Of a stretch of DNA of 58,554 nt, positions 1 through 6,581 are shown piece by piece. Each line of letters opens with the position of its first letter. Position 1 is the stretch's first letter. The stretch lies in NCBI GenBank assembly GCA_043497085.1, contig JBIEKI010000023.1. One strand, 5' to 3'. The translations under genes and the position numbers were made by a program. The notes below the pieces were generated by a model. The model did not search any database and had not been told where the DNA came from. It worked only from the letters and a program-made list of their open reading frames with translations. The stretch comes from Thalassobacillus sp043497085 (GTDB lineage: Bacteria > Bacillota > Bacilli > Bacillales > Halobacillaceae).

Positions 1-6
1 CTTCCT

Positions 7-35
7 GAAACAGGCGGAGTGGAACCGCCTGTTTC
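7..35. other. Perfect stem-loop without a T-tract
   Basis: An 11-bp perfect inverted repeat (GAAACAGGCGG and its complement) surrounds a 7-base loop. No run of T follows on either strand, so it is not a standard terminator. It may be the tail of a transcript or gene lying left of the window. Confidence 0.4.
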
Positions 36-60
36 ACTGGGGAAATAAGCTCACAACGAA

Positions 61-98
61 AAAACCACGAAGAAAAATCAATTTCTTCGTGGTTTTTT
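61..98. terminator. Bidirectional Rho-independent terminator
   Basis: A 13-bp stem (AACCACGAAGAAA and its complement) with a 6-base loop has a run of T on its right and a run of A on its left, so it can stop transcripts from both sides. It would end the minus-strand gene at 153-404 and whatever enters from the left. Confidence 0.8.
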
Positions 99-152
99 CA
101 TTTTAAAGAGGCTTTTGGGACAGCCCCATTTTTATCATTATTCCGTTATCAA

Positions 153-404
153 CTACCATTCCAGGATAAATCCTTTGATTCCCACATCTCCTCTATCTTC
201 ACTCTTTTGGCGTGCCGTAAAATAAGGATGCTCTTCATCTAAATTCAACTCCACAGAGTCAGGATCGAGATACAGCTTATACTCGAGATTATTGATTTTA
301 TGAAGAGTAAGATCTGGAATTGTCGATTGGTTATTATCTTCATCGATGACCATTATATCTATGTTGTTGTAACCTTTTTCTAATAGCTTTTCTTTTAGAC
401 TCAT
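153..404 (-). CDS. Hypothetical acidic protein (83 aa)
   Basis: Not recognised. The product is a small soluble protein rich in Asp, Glu and Asn, with no signal peptide or membrane segment. The start MSLKEK was chosen because GGAGG lies 7 bases upstream; the in-frame ATG 18 bases earlier overlaps that ribosome binding site. It is a single-gene unit ending at the terminator at 61-98. The acidic composition fits a halophile cytoplasm but says nothing about function. Confidence 0.6.
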   Translation of the reverse strand: MSLKEKLLEKGYNNIDIMVIDEDNNQSTIPDLTLHKINNLEYKLYLDPDSVELNLDEEHPYFTARQKSEDRGDVGIKGFILEW

Positions 405-648
405 AATATTTCCTCCATACAAGCTCTATTTTCTTAGTATTCGTTTACCCGCAATGATCTTGCTAAAAACTCCTTTGTAAAAATTTTGTCATATTCTATT
501 AATAGATCCGTTTGTTAAATTTTCTAACTTTGATGACGAATCCTGTATGGTTTTAACAGCTATTCTATTAAAGCCACCCTCTTGCTGCTTGGTTTATTGC
601 CTCTAAGCTTCCATTTTCTTTTTTTTACAAAAAATTTGAATTTTAGGT

Positions 649-674
649 GTTTAATTGAGAATTTTGATGGGTAA
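649..674 (+). promoter_or_regulatory. Probable sigma-B promoter of ectD
   Basis: GTTTAA at 649-654, a 14-base spacer, and GGGTAA at 669-674 match the sigma-B consensus (GTTTAA, 12-15 bases, GGGTAW). It is correctly oriented and would give a leader of roughly 110 bases before ectD. The rest of the 405-790 gap is AT-rich and shows nothing else clear. Function is inferred from the motif only. Confidence 0.6.
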
Positions 675-790
675 AATCCCCGTACAACGGAAGGTTCTTT
701 CAGATTTATGTAAGCTGGCAGTCAATCAAAAAGCAGTCATAATCACCAACACGAGTTATGGAAAATTTTTCGACACAAGGAGTGTTTAGA

Positions 791-1690
791 ATGGAAGATC
801 TTTATCCTTCAAGAAAGAATAACCAGCCTGAAATTATAAAACGTAAAGATCCTGTCATCCACACGGATCGTTCAAAAGATGATCAAGCACCACTATCAAA
901 GGATCAGCTTGATTTTTATGAGAAAAACGGCTTCTTACAAATTGAGAATTTCTTCTCGGAAGATGAAGTATCTGACATGCAAAAAGGGATATTCGAATTA
1001 CAAGATGACAGTAAAGACGTTACTTCCGACAAAGTAATTCGCGAACCACAAAGTGATGAAATTAGATCCATATTCCATGTGCATAACGATGACGAATATT
1101 TCAAAAAAGTAGCTTATGACCAACGTTTACTCGACATAGTAAACCACTTGCTCGGAAGCGACGTCTACATCCATCAGTCCCGTATCAACTATAAACCAGG
1201 CTTCACCGGTAAAGAGTTTGATTGGCACTCTGACTTTGAAACTTGGCATGTTGAAGATGGAATGCCCAGGATGAGAGCAGTCAGTATGTCTATCGCATTA
1301 TCTGACAACTATTCCTTTAACGGGCCTTTGATGCTTATACCAGGGTCCCAAAACTACTATGTCAGTTGTGTAGGTGAAACACCAGATGACAACTACAAAG
1401 AATCTTTGAAAAAGCAGAAGCTCGGTGTACCGGATCAGGAAAGTTTGAGATGGCTTGCTGAGCAGGGCGGCGGTATTTCCGTACCGACTGGAAAAGCAGG
1501 TTCTATCACTTTATTCGAAAGCAATACCATGCATGGTTCTAATGGCAATATTACACCATACAGCCGTAACAACCTGTTCATGGTTTATAATAGTGTGGAA
1601 AATCAATTAGTAAAGCCTTTCTCTGCAGGGAAAGAACGTCCTGAATTCATCGCTGTACGTGAAGGCGCACCAAAATTCAGCAATAGCTGA
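791..1690 (+). CDS. ectD: Ectoine hydroxylase EctD
   Basis: EctD is a non-heme Fe(II)/2-oxoglutarate dioxygenase that converts ectoine to 5-hydroxyectoine, a compatible solute and chemical chaperone, in the cytoplasm. The 299-residue product has the family signature from F143 through the HSDFETWH stretch. Iron ligands are H146, D148 and H248, and R259 is placed to bind 2-oxoglutarate; this numbering agrees with characterised Bacillaceae EctD. The start at 791 follows AAGGAG by 8 bases; an upstream in-frame ATG at 758 lacks such a site. No ectABC genes are nearby, so ectoine must come from another locus or from uptake. A sigma-B-type promoter precedes it and a strong terminator follows. Confidence 0.96.
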   Translation: MEDLYPSRKNNQPEIIKRKDPVIHTDRSKDDQAPLSKDQLDFYEKNGFLQIENFFSEDEVSDMQKGIFELQDDSKDVTSDKVIREPQSDEIRSIFHVHNDDEYFKKVAYDQRLLDIVNHLLGSDVYIHQSRINYKPGFTGKEFDWHSDFETWHVEDGMPRMRAVSMSIALSDNYSFNGPLMLIPGSQNYYVSCVGETPDDNYKESLKKQKLGVPDQESLRWLAEQGGGISVPTGKAGSITLFESNTMHGSNGNITPYSRNNLFMVYNSVENQLVKPFSAGKERPEFIAVREGAPKFSNS

Positions 1691-1740
1691 TCGGCATAAC
1701 AAAGAACTTTCCAAAAAATTTAAAGCCAGCTTGCATGCAA

Positions 1741-1773
1741 AAAGTGCTGCCCAATGAAGGGCAGCACTTTTTT
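1741..1773 (+). terminator. ectD terminator
   Basis: A 12-bp perfect stem (AAAGTGCTGCCC and its complement) with a 6-base loop is followed by TTT after the T-rich end of the stem. It lies 50 bases past the ectD stop. Confidence 0.85.
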
Positions 1774-1780
1774 GTTAAGC

Positions 1781-2375
1781 TTTGTTAAATCCCCGTGTTG
1801 ATTTTACAGTTAAAGCTCCCTTTACTTGAAAACTCAGTTTCGAGACAGTTAAGCCGTTACCATAAGAGAAATGGGATGGTTCGTGAAACGATAAAGCCCT
1901 GCGGGATCTTGCCTAGCCCCTTCTCCCGCGGGAGTCTCGACGTTTCCCTGCCCATCCAGCCAGTGTTGTACTAAACGGACCCTTCAAAAAGAGAGAGAAT
2001 GTAGCTGAAACCTTCATGTTGACGCATTTAAAAAGGATATAAGGGCGCCAAAGCCTTCTTTCTATCATGGTCGATTTCCATAAGTGTGATTTCGAGAATT
2101 TCCTATTATGCAAGGGGCGTAGGGAAACGGTGAGACTCCTCGAAAATGCTACGCATTTCCTTCGTGCGTGGGTTAGGTCAAGAAGAAAATTCAAAGTCCT
2201 GTGGGAATTGAGTGATAGATGAGGCCCCGCAAGGCGAAGCCTGAGGAGACTCAGCACACGCCCACGGAAAGCGAATCGTTTCCCGGAGTCCCTAATTCCA
2301 ACAATATCTCGAAATCAAGTCTTCGACTTTTCGGTCCTATTGTTGAATAAGTTTCTCATAATAATCAAACAACCC
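1781..2375 (+). repeat. Interspersed repeat family A, copy 1 (full length)
   Basis: A non-coding element of about 590 bp, repeated at 14511-15075 and, inverted and shortened, at 31987-32210. The left end (GTGTTGATTTTACAG at 1795, then CTCAGTTTCGAGA) and the right end (ATCTCGAAATCAAGTCTTC) are inverted repeats of one another. Inside, a GC-rich box (CTCCCGCGGGAGTCTCG near 1922) faces a related inverted box near 2124-2140. Open reading frames inside it are not conserved between copies. It fills the 1691-2412 gap after the ectD terminator. Confidence 0.8.
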
Positions 2376-2412
2376 CTTTTATAAAAGCGAGTCATTAATT
2401 GAAGTGAACTGG

Positions 2413-2778
2413 TTATTTTCTTGGCGTTTCATATCTCCCAAACCAGTCATAACGGTTCTTGGATATCCATTTATATAACGGAGAACCTAGGCGGCTTGCG
2501 AAAGGGAGATACATCAACGCGCCTGCATAAAATGTCAGCGGCAGTGAAACGAACAGCTTTCTGATTGTATAAAAACCCGACAGCAACTTACCATTTGAAG
2601 TCCTCATATAGATTTGATCATATATGTCTTTCCCATCTAAGTATCGAAAATCCTCGCTATTTTCAACTTCCTGCACGGAAAGCCATTCAAGTTTATGAAA
2701 CCAATCAAGCCTGCGTAATACACGTTTTATGTTAAAGCAAAGCGGACATTGCGCATCATAAAAGACAGTATGTTTCAT
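2413..2778 (-). CDS. DCC-family thiol-disulfide oxidoreductase-like protein (DUF393)
   Basis: Short protein (121 aa) starting MKHTVFYDAQCPLC. The Asp-x-x-Cys-x-x-Cys block (C11, C14) near the N-terminus defines the DCC/DUF393 family, which is predicted to have a thioredoxin-like fold; a physiological substrate is not established. The start was placed at 2778 because AGGAGG lies 6 bases upstream. A hydrophobic stretch at about residues 72-90 could be a buried helix. It stands alone between repeat A copy 1 and a small hypothetical. Confidence 0.8.
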   Translation of the reverse strand: MKHTVFYDAQCPLCFNIKRVLRRLDWFHKLEWLSVQEVENSEDFRYLDGKDIYDQIYMRTSNGKLLSGFYTIRKLFVSLPLTFYAGALMYLPFASRLGSPLYKWISKNRYDWFGRYETPRK

Positions 2779-2874
2779 AAAAAACCTCCTGCTTTTTATA
2801 TTACACATGCGCCATTAAGTTAAACGAAAGCCGATCACAGGGGAACAGATTACAATAGAAGGTATAAGTAAGAA

Positions 2875-2921
2875 GGGATCGGGGGGAACCACCCGGGGAT
2901 CCCGCAGCCATACTACGGGAT
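2875..2921. other. Two mutually exclusive GC-rich hairpins
   Basis: GGGATC at 2875-2880 can pair with GATCCC at 2898-2903, while ATCCCG at 2899-2904 can pair with CGGGAT at 2916-2921. The shared bases mean only one stem can form. No T-tract follows. It lies just past the stop of the minus-strand gene at 2949-3158 and no plus-strand gene follows it. Confidence 0.35.
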
Positions 2922-2948
2922 AGATTGGTAAGAAAGTTTAGAATTTGC

Positions 2949-3158
2949 TTATTCTTGCTGTTGCTGGTTCAAATGTTCTGCTGCTTCGTCGTAGGATTCT
3001 ATTTTCAACCTATATTTATCTGGAAGGACATTCTCTTCATGGACACTTTTGATGAACGCTTGTGCCTCTTCATAAGTCGAAAATATGACCTCCTCTTGTT
3101 GCTGCGCAAATCCTACTCTTAATTGATTAGCATCTTCTGCTACTACAATGTATTTCAT
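2949..3158 (-). CDS. Hypothetical small protein (69 aa), Gln-rich tail
   Basis: Not recognised. Begins MKYIVVAEDANQL and has an alpha/beta pattern; the C-terminus is rich in Gln and Glu. No signal or membrane segment. A purine-rich GAAAGGGG element lies just upstream of the ATG. A plus-strand frame overlaps almost the same span but has no ribosome binding site, so the minus-strand frame is preferred. Confidence 0.6.
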   Translation of the reverse strand: MKYIVVAEDANQLRVGFAQQQEEVIFSTYEEAQAFIKSVHEENVLPDKYRLKIESYDEAAEHLNQQQQE

Positions 3159-3184
3159 AGATACCCCTTTCTTTCTTTCAGATT

Positions 3185-3227
3185 AAAAATAAAAAAGCCG
3201 AAAAAGGTACGATCCCTTTTCCGGCTT
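3185..3227 (-). terminator. Terminator of the MpsC-like gene
   Basis: Stem AAGCCGAAAAAGG against CCCTTTTCCGGCTT, with a run of A to the left that gives a U-tract on the minus strand. It sits 10 bases past the stop at 3238. Confidence 0.75.
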
Positions 3228-3237
3228 ATGTCTGGCT

Positions 3238-3954
3238 CTAATTGTCCAGCCCATTTCCACCTGGCTTCTTCGGTTTTAAAATAAAAATGATGTAACTTTT
3301 ATCTTCATTAAAATCCCAATCCACAAATACATCGATGACTTGGGTATCGAGAATGTTTTCACAATAAGATTGGCTTAACAGGCCTTTTTCCAGCTTTCGT
3401 TTAGTAAGCTTTAACGTTTCACCAAAGCCTGAACGTATCAATTCTTTTTCAATCCGTACTAATATACCATCACGGACCACCATTAGTGTCCGCTCATTCA
3501 ACATGAATGAATCTACTTTCGTAGGAGCTTTTTCTGCCTGTTCACTCACACGGATTATCTCTTCATGGATTTTTTCCTTGTCTGGATAATCAGCCAGATG
3601 AATCTCTTCGTCCTGATGTTCTTTTGCAATTACCGCTAAGAAAACACCGGAACGATTATTAAGGGACCAGTCATAAAAGAGATCATCAATCTCTAACCCG
3701 GTCATTATCCTTAAAGTAGCCCGCATATCCGGAAGCAGTTCTTCCATCAGCAAGTCCCTTGTTTCTTCGACTTTCATATCGTTTTTCTGGCTGACCAATA
3801 CCCGTTCCATCGGTGCTAAAAATTCGCGCAAATAGATGGTGATATATGGCTCTTCAATCGACACATATACAGAGGAAGGCCCCTTGCCAAAATTATCTCG
3901 TAATAATTTTCCTGTATAACTGGCGATTTCTGCTTGCAGTGATTGTTTATCCAT
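3238..3954 (-). CDS. Tandem MpsC/DUF2294-domain protein
   Basis: The 238-residue product contains two copies of the DUF2294 (MpsC) domain: about residues 5-115, with FGKGPSSVYVSIEEPYITIY, and about 125-232, with a matching FGETLKLTKRKLEKGLLSQ block. Each half ends in a comparable element (YDWSLNN..., VDWDFNE...). Single-domain MpsC proteins are linked in staphylococci to generating membrane potential together with MpsAB; how MpsC works is unclear. No mpsAB partners lie nearby. The start MDKQSL was preferred because AAAGGA lies 9 bases upstream; a further ATG 9 bases earlier abuts the ribosome binding site. The fused doublet rather than a single domain is the notable feature. Confidence 0.75.
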   Translation of the reverse strand: MDKQSLQAEIASYTGKLLRDNFGKGPSSVYVSIEEPYITIYLREFLAPMERVLVSQKNDMKVEETRDLLMEELLPDMRATLRIMTGLEIDDLFYDWSLNNRSGVFLAVIAKEHQDEEIHLADYPDKEKIHEEIIRVSEQAEKAPTKVDSFMLNERTLMVVRDGILVRIEKELIRSGFGETLKLTKRKLEKGLLSQSYCENILDTQVIDVFVDWDFNEDKSYIIFILKPKKPGGNGLDN

Positions 3955-4184
3955 ATCATTCATTCCTTTTTTAAGACAGGACGTTTTATTCCGGTCTCAT
4001 TCTCTAGTATAAATCCTTCCTCCATTTAACGAAAGTCAAACATAATATTTTTCATTAAAGAATTCAATTTCTATGTGCAAATACCCAAAACGAGGGATAT
4101 TTGACCCATTCAAAATACCTGACAGCTTTGATAGAATTAAATTGTAAGAATATTCTAAACATGTAAGTTGAAGGAGGATGAGAA

Positions 4185-5201
4185 ATGGACGAGCTTAAAC
4201 TGATTCCCTTTCAAGTAGAAGAAGTTCTCCCAATGTCATCAAATGTGCCAGAAGGTGTGGAAATGATTGAAGCACCTCTACTCTGGGAGCAGACCGATCA
4301 GGGAAAAGGAAATGTCGTTGCAGTCATTGACACCGGTTGCCAGCCGGATCATCCTGAATTGAAAGATAGAATTATTGGCGGCAGAAACTTTACCACTGAT
4401 TATGATGGTGATGAGAATAATTTCTCGGATAACAACGGGCATGGCACTCATGTTGCCGGAACGATCGCCGCCACGGAAAATGGCACCGGAGTCGTTGGTG
4501 TCGCACCCCAGTCAGATCTTCTGATTTTGAAAGTATTGACAGGTAGCGGCAGAGGCCGTATGGATTGGATTATCGATGCAATTGAATACGCCACTAACTG
4601 GGAAGGACCGAACGGAGAGCGTGTTCGAGTCATGTCAATGTCGTTAGGTGGACCAAGCGACATTCCAGAACTGCATGAGGCGATTAAGCAGGCCGTCAAT
4701 CAGGATATATCCGTCGTATGCGCTGCCGGAAACGCTGGTGATGGCCGGGAAGATACCGATGAGTTCGGATACCCTGGCGCTTATAACGAAGTCATTCAGG
4801 TCGGCGCAATCAACTTTGAAAGAAAATTAGCGGATTTCACCAATACAAATAATGAAATTGATTTAGTAGCTCCTGGAGTCAATATTCTCTCCACTTATTT
4901 AAATGGTGAATATGCTCGATTGAGCGGGACTTCCATGGCCACTCCCCACGTGTCCGGCGCTCTTGCCTTGTTGATTAATTTGTCAGAATCGCAGTTCAAA
5001 CGTAAATTAACAGAAGCTGAACTCTATGCCCAACTGATTAAACGAACAATGCCCCTCGGTTATACAAAACAGGCCGAAGGTAACGGCTTAGTGAGGCTTG
5101 GATTAATTGATAAAATCAACGATATTTTAAGTGTTTACACGAATAACTGGGAAGAAAAAATCGCACGAAACGAAGCGAAAATCAAATCAATGCAGCCATA
5201 A
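4185..5201 (+). CDS. ispA: Intracellular subtilisin-like serine protease
   Basis: Family S8 protease acting in the cytoplasm on misfolded or unneeded proteins. Catalytic residues are D49 (AVIDTG), H86 (NGHGTHVAG) and S250 (SGTSMATPH). There is no signal peptide. The N-terminus holds the LIPF motif at residues 6-9, the counterpart of the LIPY/F inhibitory element in the short propeptide of intracellular subtilisins, which keeps the enzyme inactive until processed. Length (338 aa) is close to characterised ISPs (about 320 aa). AAGGAGG lies 8 bases upstream of the ATG. Single-gene unit; neighbours do not suggest a specific substrate. Confidence 0.93.
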   Translation: MDELKLIPFQVEEVLPMSSNVPEGVEMIEAPLLWEQTDQGKGNVVAVIDTGCQPDHPELKDRIIGGRNFTTDYDGDENNFSDNNGHGTHVAGTIAATENGTGVVGVAPQSDLLILKVLTGSGRGRMDWIIDAIEYATNWEGPNGERVRVMSMSLGGPSDIPELHEAIKQAVNQDISVVCAAGNAGDGREDTDEFGYPGAYNEVIQVGAINFERKLADFTNTNNEIDLVAPGVNILSTYLNGEYARLSGTSMATPHVSGALALLINLSESQFKRKLTEAELYAQLIKRTMPLGYTKQAEGNGLVRLGLIDKINDILSVYTNNWEEKIARNEAKIKSMQP

Positions 5202-5228
5202 CAGTTATGTAAAAGAACAGCACACGAT

Positions 5229-5495
5229 TTATTTGTGCTGTTCTTTATTTTGTCCCAGCTGGTGTTCGGCCAACCTGACCAGTTCTCTGACCATACTTCC
5301 ACCAATAGCTCCGCCCATTCTCCCGGCATCTTTGGCTTTTATTTCTCCGTTATACCCCTCTGAGATCGGCACATTCTGTTCTTGTGCTATTTCATATTTG
5401 TCGTTCGTTCCATAGCGTTCATTTAATAACTTTTCTTTCAATTGATCAAGACCTTCACGCGCTTCCGGAACGAGGATTTTATTTTTTCTTCCCAT
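5229..5495 (-). CDS. Alpha/beta-type small acid-soluble spore protein
   Basis: DNA-binding protein that coats and protects spore DNA and is degraded at germination. The 88-residue product has the germination-protease-type site (YEIAQE) and the C-terminal DNA-binding block with GRMGGAIGGSMVRELV, both hallmarks of the family. The N-terminal extension rich in Lys/Glu and the NVPI in place of GV-type residues make it a divergent member. It overlaps the upstream gene by 17 bases (5479-5495), so the two are probably co-transcribed in the forespore. It shows the organism forms endospores. Confidence 0.88.
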   Translation of the reverse strand: MGRKNKILVPEAREGLDQLKEKLLNERYGTNDKYEIAQEQNVPISEGYNGEIKAKDAGRMGGAIGGSMVRELVRLAEHQLGQNKEQHK

Positions 5496-5715
5496 GACGC
5501 TGCTCCACCCTTGTTAATTCTTTTCCTTCATGACTGACCAGCTTGCCTTCTTCATCTACCTGGTCAATCTGTCCATCAATAGTCCCTTCTGTCAATGTAT
5601 CGGATGCCTGCTCGTGTGTAATTGCAAGTCCTTGTGAAAATTGATCACCTTTTTCATAATCAGATGGCTGATAAGTTCTATCTGCCTGAATGTCTCGTTT
5701 CGTTTGTTTCTTCAT
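5479..5715 (-). CDS. YozQ-like (DUF4025) small protein
   Basis: A 78-residue hydrophilic protein with the block YxxSDYEKGDQFSQGLAITHEQ followed by SDTLTEGTIDG, as in B. subtilis YozQ and the DUF4025 family; function unknown. AGGAGG lies 8 bases upstream of the ATG. It is the first gene of a two-gene unit with the spore protein that follows, with overlapping ends, which suggests a sporulation-related role; that is inference from position only. Confidence 0.75.
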   Translation of the reverse strand: MKKQTKRDIQADRTYQPSDYEKGDQFSQGLAITHEQASDTLTEGTIDGQIDQVDEEGKLVSHEGKELTRVEQRHGKKK

Positions 5716-5809
5716 ATCGAAAACCTCCTTCCTCCTTAGTTTCTACACATTAACTGCATTTATGTTTGGCGTATAAAACCATGTCTTAAGGTAGAAAATG
5801 TTGATAAGG

Positions 5810-6017
5810 ATGAAGGGTAAAAATCGCCATTATCGATGCCGGCTTAGCAGGATTATCATACGTGATCACGTTAGAACAATATGGATATCGGGCAGATATT
5901 TTTGAGGAAAGAAAAAATTGTCAGTGGCCGCCCATTGCGGGAGAAGCGATGTCCCCCACCCTGCATGCTCCCATTGATGACCTGCCAGCAGATAACCTCG
6001 TACTAACGGCTGTTTAA
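5810..6017 (+). pseudogene. Remnant of an FAD-dependent oxidoreductase
   Basis: The frame at 5820-6017 encodes KIAIIDAGLAGLSYVITLEQ and continues to about residue 65 before a stop. This is the N-terminal FAD-binding fold of a monooxygenase/geranylgeranyl-reductase type oxidoreductase. The dinucleotide motif is damaged (DAGLAG for GAGLAG), the plausible start ATGAAG at 5810 is out of frame with it, and the protein is cut off long before a full domain (families are about 400 aa). It is therefore a decayed fragment. No other gene occupies 5716-6160. Confidence 0.65.
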
Positions 6018-6160
6018 ATGTCGTCATTTGTCTGTTAGCATGGAGAAAGGGTCATAGGAATTGCTGATCAACATTCATGTTGTGTTTAAAGTTTATCCTC
6101 CGTTTTTCCGAATTGCCCTACCCACTCCGTTACCAACGGGTTCATGAAAGGAGGATTACC

Positions 6161-6526
6161 ATGCAGCCAAGAATATTGTTGCTGTCCAAAGATGCATCAG
6201 ACCTGGAACATCTACAACATGTCTTCTACGACGAAGGTATATACAGTCGATGTGAAGACATCGATATAGCGGATGTCAAATCCCTTTTAGAGGAAAATGA
6301 TATCAATGTCATTTTGCTTGATGAGTCTTGTTTCTCTCTGCTAGCTGAATTGAACAGTATCGCCAAAGATACAAGTGTCATTATCTTATTACATCATCAA
6401 AACGAAGATACCATTAAGATATCGATGGATTATAATGTCGATAATTTCCTCATGAAACCCCGCTATTACAACCTCTTGCCTACGATATATAGCGCACTCG
6501 AAAATCGTTCCCAGACATATGAATAA
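6161..6526 (+). CDS. Stand-alone degenerate response-regulator receiver protein
   Basis: The 121-residue product has the receiver fold pattern: beta-1 RILLLSKD, a central NVILLDES with an Asp in the phospho-acceptor position, and a KP pair (LMKPRYY) at the conserved Lys. The acidic pair that normally binds magnesium near the N-terminus is mostly missing (SKD for DDD), and the Thr/Ser after beta-4 is replaced (SVIILLHH). It may thus be a phosphorylation-independent pseudo-receiver. There is no output domain and no adjacent kinase. The start follows AAAGGAGG by 6 bases; an upstream ATG at 6077 lacks a ribosome binding site. Confidence 0.7.
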   Translation: MQPRILLLSKDASDLEHLQHVFYDEGIYSRCEDIDIADVKSLLEENDINVILLDESCFSLLAELNSIAKDTSVIILLHHQNEDTIKISMDYNVDNFLMKPRYYNLLPTIYSALENRSQTYE

Positions 6527-6536
6527 TGGAGTACTT

Positions 6537-6580
6537 AAAAAGCTGTATTTCTCCAATCTGATTGGTGAAATACAGCTTTT
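6537..6580. terminator. Bidirectional terminator between convergent genes
   Basis: A 14-bp stem (AAAAGCTGTATTTC and its complement), extended by an inner CCAAT/ATTGG stem, with A-run and T-run flanks. It serves the receiver gene on the plus strand and the glycosylation operon on the minus strand. Confidence 0.85.
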
Positions 6581-6581
6581 A

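Noticed and set aside
758..790. Longer EctD start at 758
   Set aside because: No ribosome binding site is upstream of it, while AAGGAG precedes 791 with ideal spacing and the shorter protein puts the iron ligands at the numbers known for the family.
1913..2257. A 114-codon open frame on the minus strand
   Set aside because: It lies inside repeat family A; copy 2 has no matching frame, and there is no ribosome binding site. It arises from the GC-rich inverted boxes.
2925..3122. Plus-strand hydrophobic frame of 65 codons
   Set aside because: It is antisense to the small hypothetical gene at 2949-3158, starts in a region without a ribosome binding site, and its hydrophobicity follows from the complementary Gln/Glu-rich codons.
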